From contig NZ_JASSYX010000001.1 in the NCBI RefSeq assembly GCF_030244015.1, positions 1,364,001 through 1,428,000 of the forward strand: a stretch of 64,000 nt of DNA, written 5' to 3'. The notes beneath the pieces are model-generated. The model searched no databases, had not been told where the DNA came from, and saw only the letters and a program-made list of their open reading frames with translations. A program made the position numbers and the translations under genes. Positions 36,115 through 45,564 of the stretch are shown here, piece by piece. Numbering within the stretch: the first letter of the stretch is position 1; each line of letters begins with the position of its first letter. This DNA comes from Pedobacter ginsengisoli. GTDB taxonomy: Bacteria > Bacteroidota > Bacteroidia > Sphingobacteriales > Sphingobacteriaceae.

Positions 36115-37260
36115 ATGAGAATACCAAATGTAATATTTCATTTTCTGACGTTCCTTTCTGTGACGGGATTTGCCCAGGTCAAGGAGAGCTGGATCAGAAA
36201 ACCCATTTCAGAATGGCCGAAAATCGCACTGATCAACGAGGTGCAATTCAAGAACGGCGACCGTTATATCGACCCGTCTTTTAAATACGCTGGCACTGGC
36301 TTCCTCATAGATAATGGCCGGGACACGCTGGCTGCCACCGCCAAACATATCCTATGGATAGCCAAAAACAAACAAGGTAAAGGCACCGAAATCAACACAG
36401 CACTCAAAAAATGGATCATGAGGCCCAAAGGTGATTCCAAAGATTCCGCAATCATTGACAGGTTGCTCAACGAGGATCCAAATGAGCAGCTGGAGGGAAA
36501 AGGATCAACAGTACAGGACCGCGACTGGATTGTTTTTAGTGTAAAGCAAAACAGTTCTGGTTTATATCCGCTAAAGCCCAGATATTCGCCGGTCAAGCCA
36601 GGAGAAAAGGTCTACATTCTCAGCTGTGCATATGACGATAGCCTGTGTACGGTTCATCAAGGAAAAATCTACCAAAAGCTAGGCATGGATATCTTGATCA
36701 AGCGGGATATGAAGGCCCACAAAGGTGGTTGCAGCGGTTCACCTGTGATTGATGCCAATGGATATCTGATTGGTGTGATCAGCGGGAGCACAGGTTCTAT
36801 AGCTGGTAATGTTTCTGTGGCCATTTCTACAGAATACCTGCAGGATGTACTTGGCAAGAAGATGAAACTCAATGAACCTAAAAAAGACTATGGTGAATTG
36901 ATCTACGGTAAAGTACTTACAGAAGGAACTGCAGCGGCCATAAAACTATACAAGGCACTAGTTAAAGACCCAAACAATTACTACCTGTACAATTTGCGTA
37001 GCCCGAACCGTAACGGTCTGAGGGAGACAGCCGAAAGGCTCGTGGAATCCGGACGCAGTGCCGAGGCTGTGACCATCATGAAATTTAACAATAATATCGG
37101 TTTCCGTTTTTATGAAAACTATAATTTACTCGCAAAGGCAGAGCTTGCCAGTGGCAACAAGGTTGGTGCCATTAAAGCCTATCGGGCCTCAATTAAAGCC
37201 AATAATGACAAAGAAAATCAAGCTTATGCAGAACTGAGAAGACTGGTAAATAAGCCTTGA
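36115..37260 (+). CDS. Secreted trypsin-like serine protease
   Basis: 381 residues, with a signal peptide ending at about VTGFAQ. The protease domain (~35-250) has a readable triad: His78 in LAATAKHILW, Asp137 in VQDRDWIVF, Ser207 in HKGGCSGSPVID. The C-terminal ~120 residues are helical with TPR-like repeats (AVTIMKFNNNIGF, NYNLLAKAELASGNKVGAIKAYRASIKAN). It is close to the trypsin_2 group but has no PDZ. Likely periplasmic or secreted. Substrates unknown. Confidence 0.8.
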   Translation: MRIPNVIFHFLTFLSVTGFAQVKESWIRKPISEWPKIALINEVQFKNGDRYIDPSFKYAGTGFLIDNGRDTLAATAKHILWIAKNKQGKGTEINTALKKWIMRPKGDSKDSAIIDRLLNEDPNEQLEGKGSTVQDRDWIVFSVKQNSSGLYPLKPRYSPVKPGEKVYILSCAYDDSLCTVHQGKIYQKLGMDILIKRDMKAHKGGCSGSPVIDANGYLIGVISGSTGSIAGNVSVAISTEYLQDVLGKKMKLNEPKKDYGELIYGKVLTEGTAAAIKLYKALVKDPNNYYLYNLRSPNRNGLRETAERLVESGRSAEAVTIMKFNNNIGFRFYENYNLLAKAELASGNKVGAIKAYRASIKANNDKENQAYAELRRLVNKP

Positions 37261-37385
37261 TCAACACAAATAACCGATAGAAGCCTAAAGCATATGCTTC
37301 AGCGGGCCTGCAAATAGAGTTTTAAGAATCTTTTGCGAACTTTATTAGTAATACTTGTTATATTATATATTTATATTATAACACT

Positions 37386-39476
37386 ATGGTAAACTCGCGA
37401 ACGAATGCACCCTCCGGTCAGACGGCCAAAGATGAGCTGGACTTTCGAAAATTGTTCGAATGCAGTTATGCCGGGGTTACGCTGTTAGATAAAGATCTCC
37501 AGGTGATTTACCGTAGCCCGTCAGCAGAACGTATCACTGGCTGGAACACAATGGAAATAAAAAAACAAGCACCGGAATCACTGATACATCCGGATGACCG
37601 GTCTTCATTTGCTCAATTGGTCGCTGATGCGCTCGCCAAACCCGGTAAAGCGATTACGGAAACGTTCCGGGCAAAGCATCATCATGGTCATTATATCTGG
37701 TTGAAATGTACGTTTAACAACTTATTGAGCGAACCAGGCATTGGCGCTATTGTAGTCAGTTTTGCCGAAGACCCTCAAGGAATGGATGTCCGGGACCAAC
37801 AGATGTTTGAGCAGGTCCGGCTGTTAATTGACAGGGCACCTGATATCATTAGTATCATGGGAACCGACCGCTATTTTAAAAAAGTAAATCCAGCGATGAC
37901 GAAGCTGCTGGGATTTACAGAAGAAGAACTGCTTGCAATGCCCCTCGATTTGCTGGTACATCCGGACGATTTAGCAGCCAGCCAGGCACGTACAAAGGCT
38001 TTTATCCAGGGCGGGGATCAGACAATGTATTTCGAGAACCGTTTTGTAAGCAAAAGTGGTAAAGGTATATGGCTTTCCTGGACTGTAACCCGGTCTGCAG
38101 AAGAAGGAATTATGTTCTGTGTCGGAAAAAATATCTCTGATAAAAAAGAAATGGAGATTCTCCTCAATAAAGTAAATGCTTTAGCCAGGATTGGAGGCTG
38201 GGAAGTAGACCTTATCAATGGTACAGCTTATTGGTCACCGATAACGAAGGAAATTTATGAAGTCCCCGAAACGTTTATTCCAAGCGCTGACAACTGGTTG
38301 TCCTTTTACCGGGAGGGGCATGACCGAAACTTCATAGGCCGAAAAATGGCAGATGTGATCGCGACGGGAAGGCCATGTGATATAGAAGTAGAGATGTTGA
38401 CTGCGCGCGGCAACATACGGTGGGTACGTGCAATTGCGGAAGCAGAGTTTGTGGACGGGCAATGTGCCCGGGTTTATGGAAGCTTCCAGGATATTGACAG
38501 CCGGAAGAAAGCTGAACTGGCAGCCGTTGCTGCACTGCAGGAGCGGGATAAAATCCTGGAAAGTATTGGTGATGGCTTTTTTGCCGTTGACCACGACTGG
38601 ATCGTTACCTATTGGAACGTAGCTGCGGAGCGGGTTATCGGTATGAGCCGGGAGGAAATGCTGGGCGAATATTTCTGGGATAAATATCCCGAGGCTATAG
38701 AACTCGAGTTCTACCGGCAGTATAAAAAAGCTATGGAGACCGGGAAAGCTGTACACTTTGAAGATTACTACCCGCAGATGGATAGCTGGTTCAGTGTCAG
38801 CGCATATCCATCGGAAAACGGATTGTCGGTTTTTTTCAGAGATGTTACCCAGGGCAAACGGGCAACACAGGCACTGGCAGAATCTGAAAAGCGATATAGT
38901 GACTTGTTTCAATTGAGTCCGCAACCTATGTTTGTTTATGAAATGAGCACCCTGCGTTACCTCGATGTAAATCTTGCTGCCGTTGAACAATATGGCTATA
39001 GCCGCGATGAGTTTCTATCCATGACCATCCTGGACATTCGGCCACCGGAAGATATACCGCTTGTGCAGAAGACTGTGAACGAACAGTGGAACGAACCCAA
39101 AGTAAAGCTGGAAGGCATTTTCCAGCATCGTAAAAAAAATGGTGAAGTTATCCGGGTAGATATCCACAGCAACATAATCATCTATCATGGCGTGCAATGT
39201 AAAGTTGTACTCGCCCATGATGTCACCGAACGTGTGCGTTATGTTGAAGCCATTGAGATCCAGAACGAAAAACTCCGGGAAATATCCTGGATGCAATCGC
39301 ATGTCATCCGTGCACCGCTTTCAAGGATCATGGGACTCTTGCCCTTGCTGACCGCTGATGATCCGGAGCAGCAGCAGATACATGATTTTCTTATTTCCTC
39401 GGCAAATGATCTGGATGAAACCATCCGCAATATCACAAACGTGACCAAAGTTGTGCCTTTTAAACATAACGATTAA
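37386..39476 (+). CDS. Multi-PAS sensor protein with DHp but no ATPase
   Basis: 696 residues, cytoplasmic, no membrane segment. Five PAS/PAC units follow one another (~18-130, 140-255, 260-375, 380-490, 500-615; PAC-like endings such as GSFQDIDSRKKAE and VFFRDVTQGKRAT). The C-terminus has an HK-like dimerisation helix (ISWMQSHVIRAPLSRIMGLLPLL). The H-box reads SHVIRAPL, a known variant in this phylum, and the protein stops before any HATPase domain. It may be a scaffold, or phosphotransfer with a separate kinase. Confidence 0.85.
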   Translation: MVNSRTNAPSGQTAKDELDFRKLFECSYAGVTLLDKDLQVIYRSPSAERITGWNTMEIKKQAPESLIHPDDRSSFAQLVADALAKPGKAITETFRAKHHHGHYIWLKCTFNNLLSEPGIGAIVVSFAEDPQGMDVRDQQMFEQVRLLIDRAPDIISIMGTDRYFKKVNPAMTKLLGFTEEELLAMPLDLLVHPDDLAASQARTKAFIQGGDQTMYFENRFVSKSGKGIWLSWTVTRSAEEGIMFCVGKNISDKKEMEILLNKVNALARIGGWEVDLINGTAYWSPITKEIYEVPETFIPSADNWLSFYREGHDRNFIGRKMADVIATGRPCDIEVEMLTARGNIRWVRAIAEAEFVDGQCARVYGSFQDIDSRKKAELAAVAALQERDKILESIGDGFFAVDHDWIVTYWNVAAERVIGMSREEMLGEYFWDKYPEAIELEFYRQYKKAMETGKAVHFEDYYPQMDSWFSVSAYPSENGLSVFFRDVTQGKRATQALAESEKRYSDLFQLSPQPMFVYEMSTLRYLDVNLAAVEQYGYSRDEFLSMTILDIRPPEDIPLVQKTVNEQWNEPKVKLEGIFQHRKKNGEVIRVDIHSNIIIYHGVQCKVVLAHDVTERVRYVEAIEIQNEKLREISWMQSHVIRAPLSRIMGLLPLLTADDPEQQQIHDFLISSANDLDETIRNITNVTKVVPFKHND

Positions 39477-39484
39477 AATAGCCC

Positions 39485-42436
39485 TCATAACTTTACCGCC
39501 TCTTCAAAAATAAATCTGACAGGGCCCGATAAACCCGCAGGCACCAGCTTACTGTCTTTTCGATAATAATACCATATTGAAAATGCGCTGCGCCCGGATG
39601 GCCGGGGCTGATGTTTTATAAACCAGTCCGGATAAGATTTCATAGCCCTTCCGTTTTCAGTCCTATCGAAACCCCATTCAAAATCAGCAGGCAGCTGCTC
39701 ATCTCCAATTAAGCGGTTCGCCCAATTATTGGTCACCGTGATTTCCAAATGATTAGCTCCTGGTTTTGCCACACCGGTAAGATTAACTATATAAGGCGGA
39801 TACCAAAATACTCCCATGGATTTTCCATTGATCTTAACAGAAACAATATCATTTAACGTCCCCAAATCGAGCAGTACCCGCTGGTGGGCTTTCAAATCTG
39901 CCTTGCCGATAAATACTTCTTTTCTGTAGACGGCTGAACCAGCAAAATAAGCAATCCGGGGGTCATTATGATTACTGAAATCTTTCAGAACTGGCAATGA
40001 AACGGAAAAAGGGGTGTCCAGTTTCGGATGTAGCTGCACCTTCCAGGGTCCATGAATTGCCTTGTAAGAAGGAGCTTTTAGCTCCAATGTATTTGTTTTG
40101 CCTGAAGCATAACTGACCGAGACCCAGACCGCTGCGGATGAGGTGATCAAAGGCAAACCTTTCATGTCAGCTGAGAACTTGATATTGGCTTTGCCGCCGA
40201 TCACGTTTGCCGAAACCGCATGGTCCTGCAGATCATGAGGCTTCCTGAAAATAACAAAGATTGACTGGAAATCATTCAGACTTAAATGAACATAAGTCCT
40301 TCCTCCTTCCTGTTTCCAGATACCAGCATTCACACGTGTTCCGTCTTCTGCATTCCATATCTCAGGCTGCAGGTTTTTCTGGCGGAAGGAAATCAGCACA
40401 TTTTGAGGTTTGCCGCGCATGTTGGCCACATAATATACTTCGCCCTGGTCACCTGTCCTGTGTATGGCAGTAACAGACTCACCAGATTCTACCTGATAAT
40501 CCGGCTGATAGGCTATTCCCTTTAAAGCAACAGTTATGTTGGGCAAAAGGCGGCTAACAGGGTCAACGTATCCGCGTCCCCACAACTCGTCAGCAATTTC
40601 TTTCAGCGATATATCGCAAGACGGATAATTCATTAAGCCCGGAGACGACGATGGTCTGCTGGCCACCACGGTAGCACCCTGACTGAGCAGTACTTTTATT
40701 TTTTGTGCTGTCTCAGGGAGCATAGTATTGCTCCTGGGAAAAACAATAAAAGGATAGCGCCTCCCTGATGGCAAAACAATTCTTCCATCTTTCACTTTCA
40801 ACTCTACCCTCAGAAAATCCCGCACAGCGATCAGGTCCGCATTTCCCTGCAATTCATCCACACACAGGTAATCGGAGACGCGCTCCCCATATTGCAGCAG
40901 TACCTGGGCACGTGCTAAAAACTGGGAAAAAGCCTTACCTGGCTCGGCCCAGGTCTGGAATCGCCCAAAATGTGTTCCCCACCAGCCCATGCCCATTCCC
41001 GGCTGGTACTGGTCATCAAAAGGCTGATGTACCCAGTGGTGCAGGATCAGTCTGTTCACACCAGAGGCAAAAGCGCCAACGGCTGCAGGTTTTAAAGAAG
41101 CCGGATCTTCCGTGTATTTGCTGATGCCCGGAGCACTGGTAAAAGCCTCCGCTCCAATTATTCTCTTACCGGCCGCGGCTGCCGCAGCCGGAATTCTAGT
41201 ATCAATAGCGCCTCTGCTGTCAGACCAGAATTCGCCCATAGGCAAATCGGCAAATGCAGCACCTTCCACAGTATTAAACGGACCCTCATAAGGCTCCCAC
41301 TGCAACCGTAGACCAGCATCATGCAGCGCTTTCTTCCCTATGGCCCAGCCATTGTCAAAATACAATTGACTGATCACATCCTGATAATCCCATTCAAACC
41401 GCTTGGTCTGATCATCATCAAAACGGACACGGACAGCTTCTTTCGCCGCTGCGGATTTATACTCGTTGGTGATCGCCGCAGTAAATGTAGGCAGCCAGGG
41501 CAGAGGATCATATCCTTTTCTGCTGATAAATTCCTTCCTGAACTCCGGCGTCCAGTTTTGGTATCCCGCTTCATAGCTGTCGATCAGGACATGCTTAAAA
41601 CTTTTTCCCAGATATTCTCCGAGATGATTTTTTAAAGGCTCCAGCACGTTTTTCCAGTGATATTCAGACTGCACCCTGCTCATTTTATCCGCCTCAAATG
41701 TTTTACCCAAAATGTCGTCGGGCAGGGGATGAGGGATAGACATGGTTGCAGCATAGCCAAATCTGTAAATGATCCAATCTCCTCCGGGAAATGATTTGAC
41801 TTGATTACCGGTTTTGTTAAAATACTTTGTGAAATCCAGCGGCGAATCAAAATGCAAAGAATCTGCGATAGGGATGGCCAGGTAAGCGATATCCTGATAC
41901 CATGTGGACGGGTTTCGCGGTAGCACAATAGAACCCCATCCTTCCGATATTACCGGTTCCGGTTTTTCAATGGCGATTTTTTCAGACTGCTGTTTGACCA
42001 CCATCTTTCTCCAGACCAGTTTCTGCATTCCCCGCTGCTGATCTATCCAGGGTCCACCGGTCGTGGAGTATCCGGGAGAGTTGTGCAGGCCAATTTCCAG
42101 ACCAAGCCTGTCTGCCTCCGAGGCCGCAAATTTCAGTGCCTCCCAGTAAGCTGTACTGCGATAAGTCTGTTCCGGCCATGGATTGTTCAATGTTGGCGCA
42201 TGCGATTCCTGCACTGCCGAGGCGATGTTAAAGATCGTCGCGCCACCTATGCCTTGTTCCTTCATCGCTTCGAGGTCTTTTGTAATCCCTGATTTGGAAA
42301 AGTTTGAACCCATCCAATGCCACCAGACATAAGGCTTCGAAGTTGTTGGCGGATTTTTAAACAGGCTGTCAAGCTGCCGTGCATCGGCAGACAGGCAAAA
42401 AATCACGCAGCATGCAATGGAGAGTGTTCTAAACAT
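39485..42436 (-). CDS. Glycoside hydrolase family 106 (second copy)
   Basis: 983 residues with signal peptide MFRTLSIACCVIFCLSADA. It shares the GH106 marks of the enzyme at 23007: YVWWHWMGSNFSKSGITKDLEAM with GGATIFN, HNSPGYSTTGGPWIDQQRGM, LIDSYEAGYQNW, GAEAFTSA, HHWVHQPF and a C-terminal jelly roll (VSVKINGKSMGVFWYPPYIVNL, LEITVTNNWANRLIGD). It is a diverged paralogue, probably with a different linkage or glycan preference. It converges with the PAS gene, 8 bases apart. Confidence 0.88.
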   Translation of the reverse strand: MFRTLSIACCVIFCLSADARQLDSLFKNPPTTSKPYVWWHWMGSNFSKSGITKDLEAMKEQGIGGATIFNIASAVQESHAPTLNNPWPEQTYRSTAYWEALKFAASEADRLGLEIGLHNSPGYSTTGGPWIDQQRGMQKLVWRKMVVKQQSEKIAIEKPEPVISEGWGSIVLPRNPSTWYQDIAYLAIPIADSLHFDSPLDFTKYFNKTGNQVKSFPGGDWIIYRFGYAATMSIPHPLPDDILGKTFEADKMSRVQSEYHWKNVLEPLKNHLGEYLGKSFKHVLIDSYEAGYQNWTPEFRKEFISRKGYDPLPWLPTFTAAITNEYKSAAAKEAVRVRFDDDQTKRFEWDYQDVISQLYFDNGWAIGKKALHDAGLRLQWEPYEGPFNTVEGAAFADLPMGEFWSDSRGAIDTRIPAAAAAAGKRIIGAEAFTSAPGISKYTEDPASLKPAAVGAFASGVNRLILHHWVHQPFDDQYQPGMGMGWWGTHFGRFQTWAEPGKAFSQFLARAQVLLQYGERVSDYLCVDELQGNADLIAVRDFLRVELKVKDGRIVLPSGRRYPFIVFPRSNTMLPETAQKIKVLLSQGATVVASRPSSSPGLMNYPSCDISLKEIADELWGRGYVDPVSRLLPNITVALKGIAYQPDYQVESGESVTAIHRTGDQGEVYYVANMRGKPQNVLISFRQKNLQPEIWNAEDGTRVNAGIWKQEGGRTYVHLSLNDFQSIFVIFRKPHDLQDHAVSANVIGGKANIKFSADMKGLPLITSSAAVWVSVSYASGKTNTLELKAPSYKAIHGPWKVQLHPKLDTPFSVSLPVLKDFSNHNDPRIAYFAGSAVYRKEVFIGKADLKAHQRVLLDLGTLNDIVSVKINGKSMGVFWYPPYIVNLTGVAKPGANHLEITVTNNWANRLIGDEQLPADFEWGFDRTENGRAMKSYPDWFIKHQPRPSGRSAFSIWYYYRKDSKLVPAGLSGPVRFIFEEAVKL

Positions 42437-42534
42437 GCTTAAAAATAAGCAAGATTCAGGGATTAAGCAAGCCGGTTTTAGAGTGAAACTGCAGTTAATT
42501 ATAGTCCTTTGAGAAATAATATGTAAATTCGACT

Positions 42535-43302
42535 ATGAAAAATAAATTACCGCTCCTTTTATTCTCTGCATTGGTCCTTATTTTATCCTGTGGAAAGAAT
42601 ACCCCAACTGAAGATCTGGAATCATGTCCGCCAATAATCTTATTGAGTAAAATTAGCGGGACCACCAATCTGGATTTTACCTATGTTGACAGAACCCGTC
42701 TGGTCAAAATTAAGGATGGTGAAAAAAGTACTGAGGTGTTTTACACAGAAGGCAGTTTTGATTATACATTTAAATTTCAGTATCTCGACAATACCGCTAC
42801 AATCGCAAAAGGAAAAGTAGTGGATGTCCTGTCGATGATGAACGATTTTAGGCCAGGAGAGGAAATTGAATCCAATTATGAAGGAAACCAGTTGAAGTTT
42901 CAATCAAAAATTAGCTACACTTATACAGAGGAGTCAATCACCAGGACGCAAACCAGATTGGATGATAACAGTGTGATTATCCAGAAATATACTTTAAAGA
43001 ATAATAACATCGCCTCCCTTGACAATGGTAGCGGCACCATTTATACTTATAAGTATGACGACAAGCGTAATCCACTTGCGAACAGGATATTGAAATACCG
43101 AATGGGTCCCATTGATTTCTTCTCGGCAAATTCAGTTGTTGAGGTTGAGGAAAATCAAAACGGCATGAGGAAAATTATTAAAAACACATATACCTATAAT
43201 CAGGATGGTTATCCATTGACCATGAAGTCAGTAAACAATGAAGGTATCATTGTAGCTGACTACAAATTTGAATACAGTATTCTTCCTGGTGGATGTTATT
43301 AG
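42535..43302 (+). CDS. Lipoprotein of unknown function, beta-rich
   Basis: 255 residues; lipobox LILSC, acylated Cys at ~19, then GKN. The mature part is beta-strand rich with repeated Y-x-Y-x(n)-D-x-x-x-x-P/G units (YTYKYDDKRNPLANRI, NTYTYNQDGYPLTMKS), close to the DUF4595-like YD-type repeats common in Bacteroidota lipoproteins. No enzyme motif. It precedes the AraC gene by 19 bases and may be co-transcribed. Confidence 0.7.
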   Translation: MKNKLPLLLFSALVLILSCGKNTPTEDLESCPPIILLSKISGTTNLDFTYVDRTRLVKIKDGEKSTEVFYTEGSFDYTFKFQYLDNTATIAKGKVVDVLSMMNDFRPGEEIESNYEGNQLKFQSKISYTYTEESITRTQTRLDDNSVIIQKYTLKNNNIASLDNGSGTIYTYKYDDKRNPLANRILKYRMGPIDFFSANSVVEVEENQNGMRKIIKNTYTYNQDGYPLTMKSVNNEGIIVADYKFEYSILPGGCY

Positions 43303-43321
43303 AAGTACAAAGATAAGGTAG

Positions 43322-44080
43322 ATGATTATCCAGGACTTTTACTGCAAATTCGTTAATCCGGTCGGCCTCCTTGCCGACTTTGTAGAAAGTATCGGTATGT
43401 TCCATAACCCCTCAAATGGACCAAAAGAAGTGGTGGTCTTGCCTGATGGGAGAATTGATTTGTTTTTTGTAAAGTCAGGTCACGCTCCTTTGCAAGTAAT
43501 GCTCATTGGCCTGGAAACAGAAGCCGAACAAAGAAGCATCCCACCGCAAATGCTTGTCTTCGCAATTAGCTTCAAGCCCCTCGCTGTTGAATACCTTTTG
43601 AAAGTATCTATTGCAGGGTTTTTGAACAGTGCGACAGATCTTCCCGACGATTTTTGGGGTTTCACTGAAGCCGACCTAATGGATTTCGATGTGTTCTACA
43701 AGAAGGCAACAGAGAAAATAACCACACTATTGCCGCAAGAAACAGACGGGCGGAAGCGCATGCTGTTCAATTTGATTTACGCTTCAAAAGGCGAAATGAG
43801 TGTAAAAGAACTCTCAGAAATGGTATCCTGGAGCAGCAGGCAGATCAACCGCTATTTCAATCAGCAATTAGGACTTTCACTGAAAGCATATTGCGATATT
43901 TTGCGCTTCAGAACCTCACTGGAACACATAGCACAAGGAAAGCTGTTCCCGGAACTCAATTTTGCAGACCAAAGCCATTTCATTAAAGAGATCAGAAAGT
44001 TTTCAGGTGTAGTTCCTAAAGAACTATCAAAAAACGAAAACGACCGATTTGTACTATTATCCGTGTTAAAGCAGCGCTAA
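43322..44080 (+). CDS. AraC family regulator upstream of the TetX-like gene
   Basis: 252 residues. The DUF6597-like N-terminal domain (VVLPDGRIDLFFVKSG) is followed by an AraC HTH region at ~150-245 (MSVKELSEMVSWSSRQINRYFNQQLGLS, FADQSHFIKEIRKFSGVVP). The second helix-turn-helix is shortened in its first part (PELNFADQSHF). The stop codon overlaps a TAATTTTG box (44078-44085), a fit to the TAnnTTTG promoter element that may serve the next gene. Confidence 0.9.
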   Translation: MIIQDFYCKFVNPVGLLADFVESIGMFHNPSNGPKEVVVLPDGRIDLFFVKSGHAPLQVMLIGLETEAEQRSIPPQMLVFAISFKPLAVEYLLKVSIAGFLNSATDLPDDFWGFTEADLMDFDVFYKKATEKITTLLPQETDGRKRMLFNLIYASKGEMSVKELSEMVSWSSRQINRYFNQQLGLSLKAYCDILRFRTSLEHIAQGKLFPELNFADQSHFIKEIRKFSGVVPKELSKNENDRFVLLSVLKQR

Positions 44081-44108
44081 TTTTGTATTGTTCAATAAAA
44101 TTGAAAGT

Positions 44109-45278
44109 ATGAAATTAAAGAATAAACAAGTCGCCGTTATAGGAGGGGGTCCCGGCGGGCTTACCCTCGCAAAGCTTTTGCAGCTTAAAGCTGTCAGCGT
44201 AAAGGTGTATGAAAGAGACTTCAATAAAGACGCACGGGTGCAAGGGTCACCGCTAGATTTGCATGAAGAGTCGGGGCTGGCAGCGTTGCGCAAAGCAGGC
44301 CTGCTCGAAGCGTTTAAGCAAAATTTTATGCCTGGTGCAGATCGCATGATCATTGCAAATGAACTTGCAGAAGTATTTTTAAGCGATCACGAAAACAAGC
44401 CGGAAGCGGACTTTGGTAATGAATATTTTCGTCCGGAAATAGACCGCGGTTCACTGAGAAAAATTCTGCTGGAGTCCCTGCAAACGGATACAGTAGTATG
44501 GGACAGCCATTTCATAACTATGGATGCACAAAACGAAGGCTGGCTGCTGCACTTTAAAAACCAGCCATCAGCCTATGCCGATCTGGTCATCGCCGCAGAT
44601 GGCGCCAACTCTAAGATTCGTCCTTTCATTACAGATCTTAAACCATTCTATTCTGGCATTACCATGCTTGAAGGCAATATTTATAATGCCGAAAAGACGG
44701 CGCCTCATATCAATGCATTGCTCAATGGTGGCAAGATCATGGCATTTGGAAACGCAAAGAACCTGCTGCTCGGTCAAAAAGGCAACGGAGAGATCGGTTT
44801 TTACGCAAGCTTCAAAACAGGAGAGGACTGGGCGGTGACCAATGGCTTAAACTATCATGACCACACCCAACTGCTAAACTGGTTTAAAACAACCTATGCC
44901 GAATGGAGCAGCATCTGGTATGAGCTATTTGAAAATACAGAAGTCCCTTTTATTCCCCGGCCGATCTATTGTGCATCCCCCGACCAAGACTGGGATACGT
45001 TGCCTAACCTAACAATGCTTGGTGACGCTGCACACGTGATGCCGCCTTTCGCAGGCGAAGGCGTAAACATGGCCATGCTTGATGCTCTTGAGTTGAGCGA
45101 ATTTCTGACAGATAATCAGTACAGCTCCATACAACATGCCATCTCTCATTATGAAACAGCCATGCGGAAACGGGCAGCAACAGCAGCAAAAGAATCTCTT
45201 GAAAATGGGGAGCGGATGCATTCAGAAAATTCTTTGCGGGATATGCTTAATATGTTTGGCGGGCATATGGTGACATAA
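44109..45278 (+). CDS. FAD-dependent monooxygenase, TetX-like
   Basis: 389 residues from MKLKNKQVAVIGGGPGGLTLA; the ATG at 44088 adds only seven residues. FAD signatures: GGGPGG at ~11-16, the ribose Glu in VKVYERD, GSPLDLHEESGLAAL (a TetX-family stretch), DLVIAADGANS and the second FAD motif LGDAAHVMPPFAGEGVNMAMLDAL. These place it in the class A flavin monooxygenases near TetX. True substrate is not predictable: family members hydroxylate tetracyclines, aromatic or other small molecules. AraC gene lies 28 bases upstream; a terminator follows at once. Confidence 0.9.
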   Translation: MKLKNKQVAVIGGGPGGLTLAKLLQLKAVSVKVYERDFNKDARVQGSPLDLHEESGLAALRKAGLLEAFKQNFMPGADRMIIANELAEVFLSDHENKPEADFGNEYFRPEIDRGSLRKILLESLQTDTVVWDSHFITMDAQNEGWLLHFKNQPSAYADLVIAADGANSKIRPFITDLKPFYSGITMLEGNIYNAEKTAPHINALLNGGKIMAFGNAKNLLLGQKGNGEIGFYASFKTGEDWAVTNGLNYHDHTQLLNWFKTTYAEWSSIWYELFENTEVPFIPRPIYCASPDQDWDTLPNLTMLGDAAHVMPPFAGEGVNMAMLDALELSEFLTDNQYSSIQHAISHYETAMRKRAATAAKESLENGERMHSENSLRDMLNMFGGHMVT

Positions 45279-45280
45279 AA

Positions 45281-45310
45281 AACCTGTACCATTTCTTAAT
45301 GGTACAGGTT
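45281..45310 (+). terminator. Terminator after the TetX-like gene
   Basis: A 13-bp perfect inverted repeat (AACCTGTACCATT at 45281-45293 with AATGGTACAGGTT at 45298-45310) with a 4-base loop, 2 bases after the stop. A-run before it and weak T-run after it mean it may work best on the minus strand or depend on the hairpin alone. Confidence 0.75.
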
Positions 45311-45564
45311 CATCATTCCTATTTGATTACGCTAATGATTAATTAGCCTGGGCTAAAAATATGACTGTTAAAATTATAGTCCTATATTAGAATATATCAT
45401 TTCCGTTACGTAACAGAGATGATATAAACCCTTAAGAACGACTTGTTTTAGACGGGCTGGTAAATGTGGACCTATGATACTTAAACCAAATTTTATAATT
45501 TAGCCATTATGACTAAGAGACTTCCGGCCTGCTACGATAATAATAAAATATAAACCCCAAAATA

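Noticed and set aside
38235..38990. A 251-codon minus-strand frame inside the PAS sensor gene
   Set aside because: Shadow of a conserved gene; no domain and unlikely composition.
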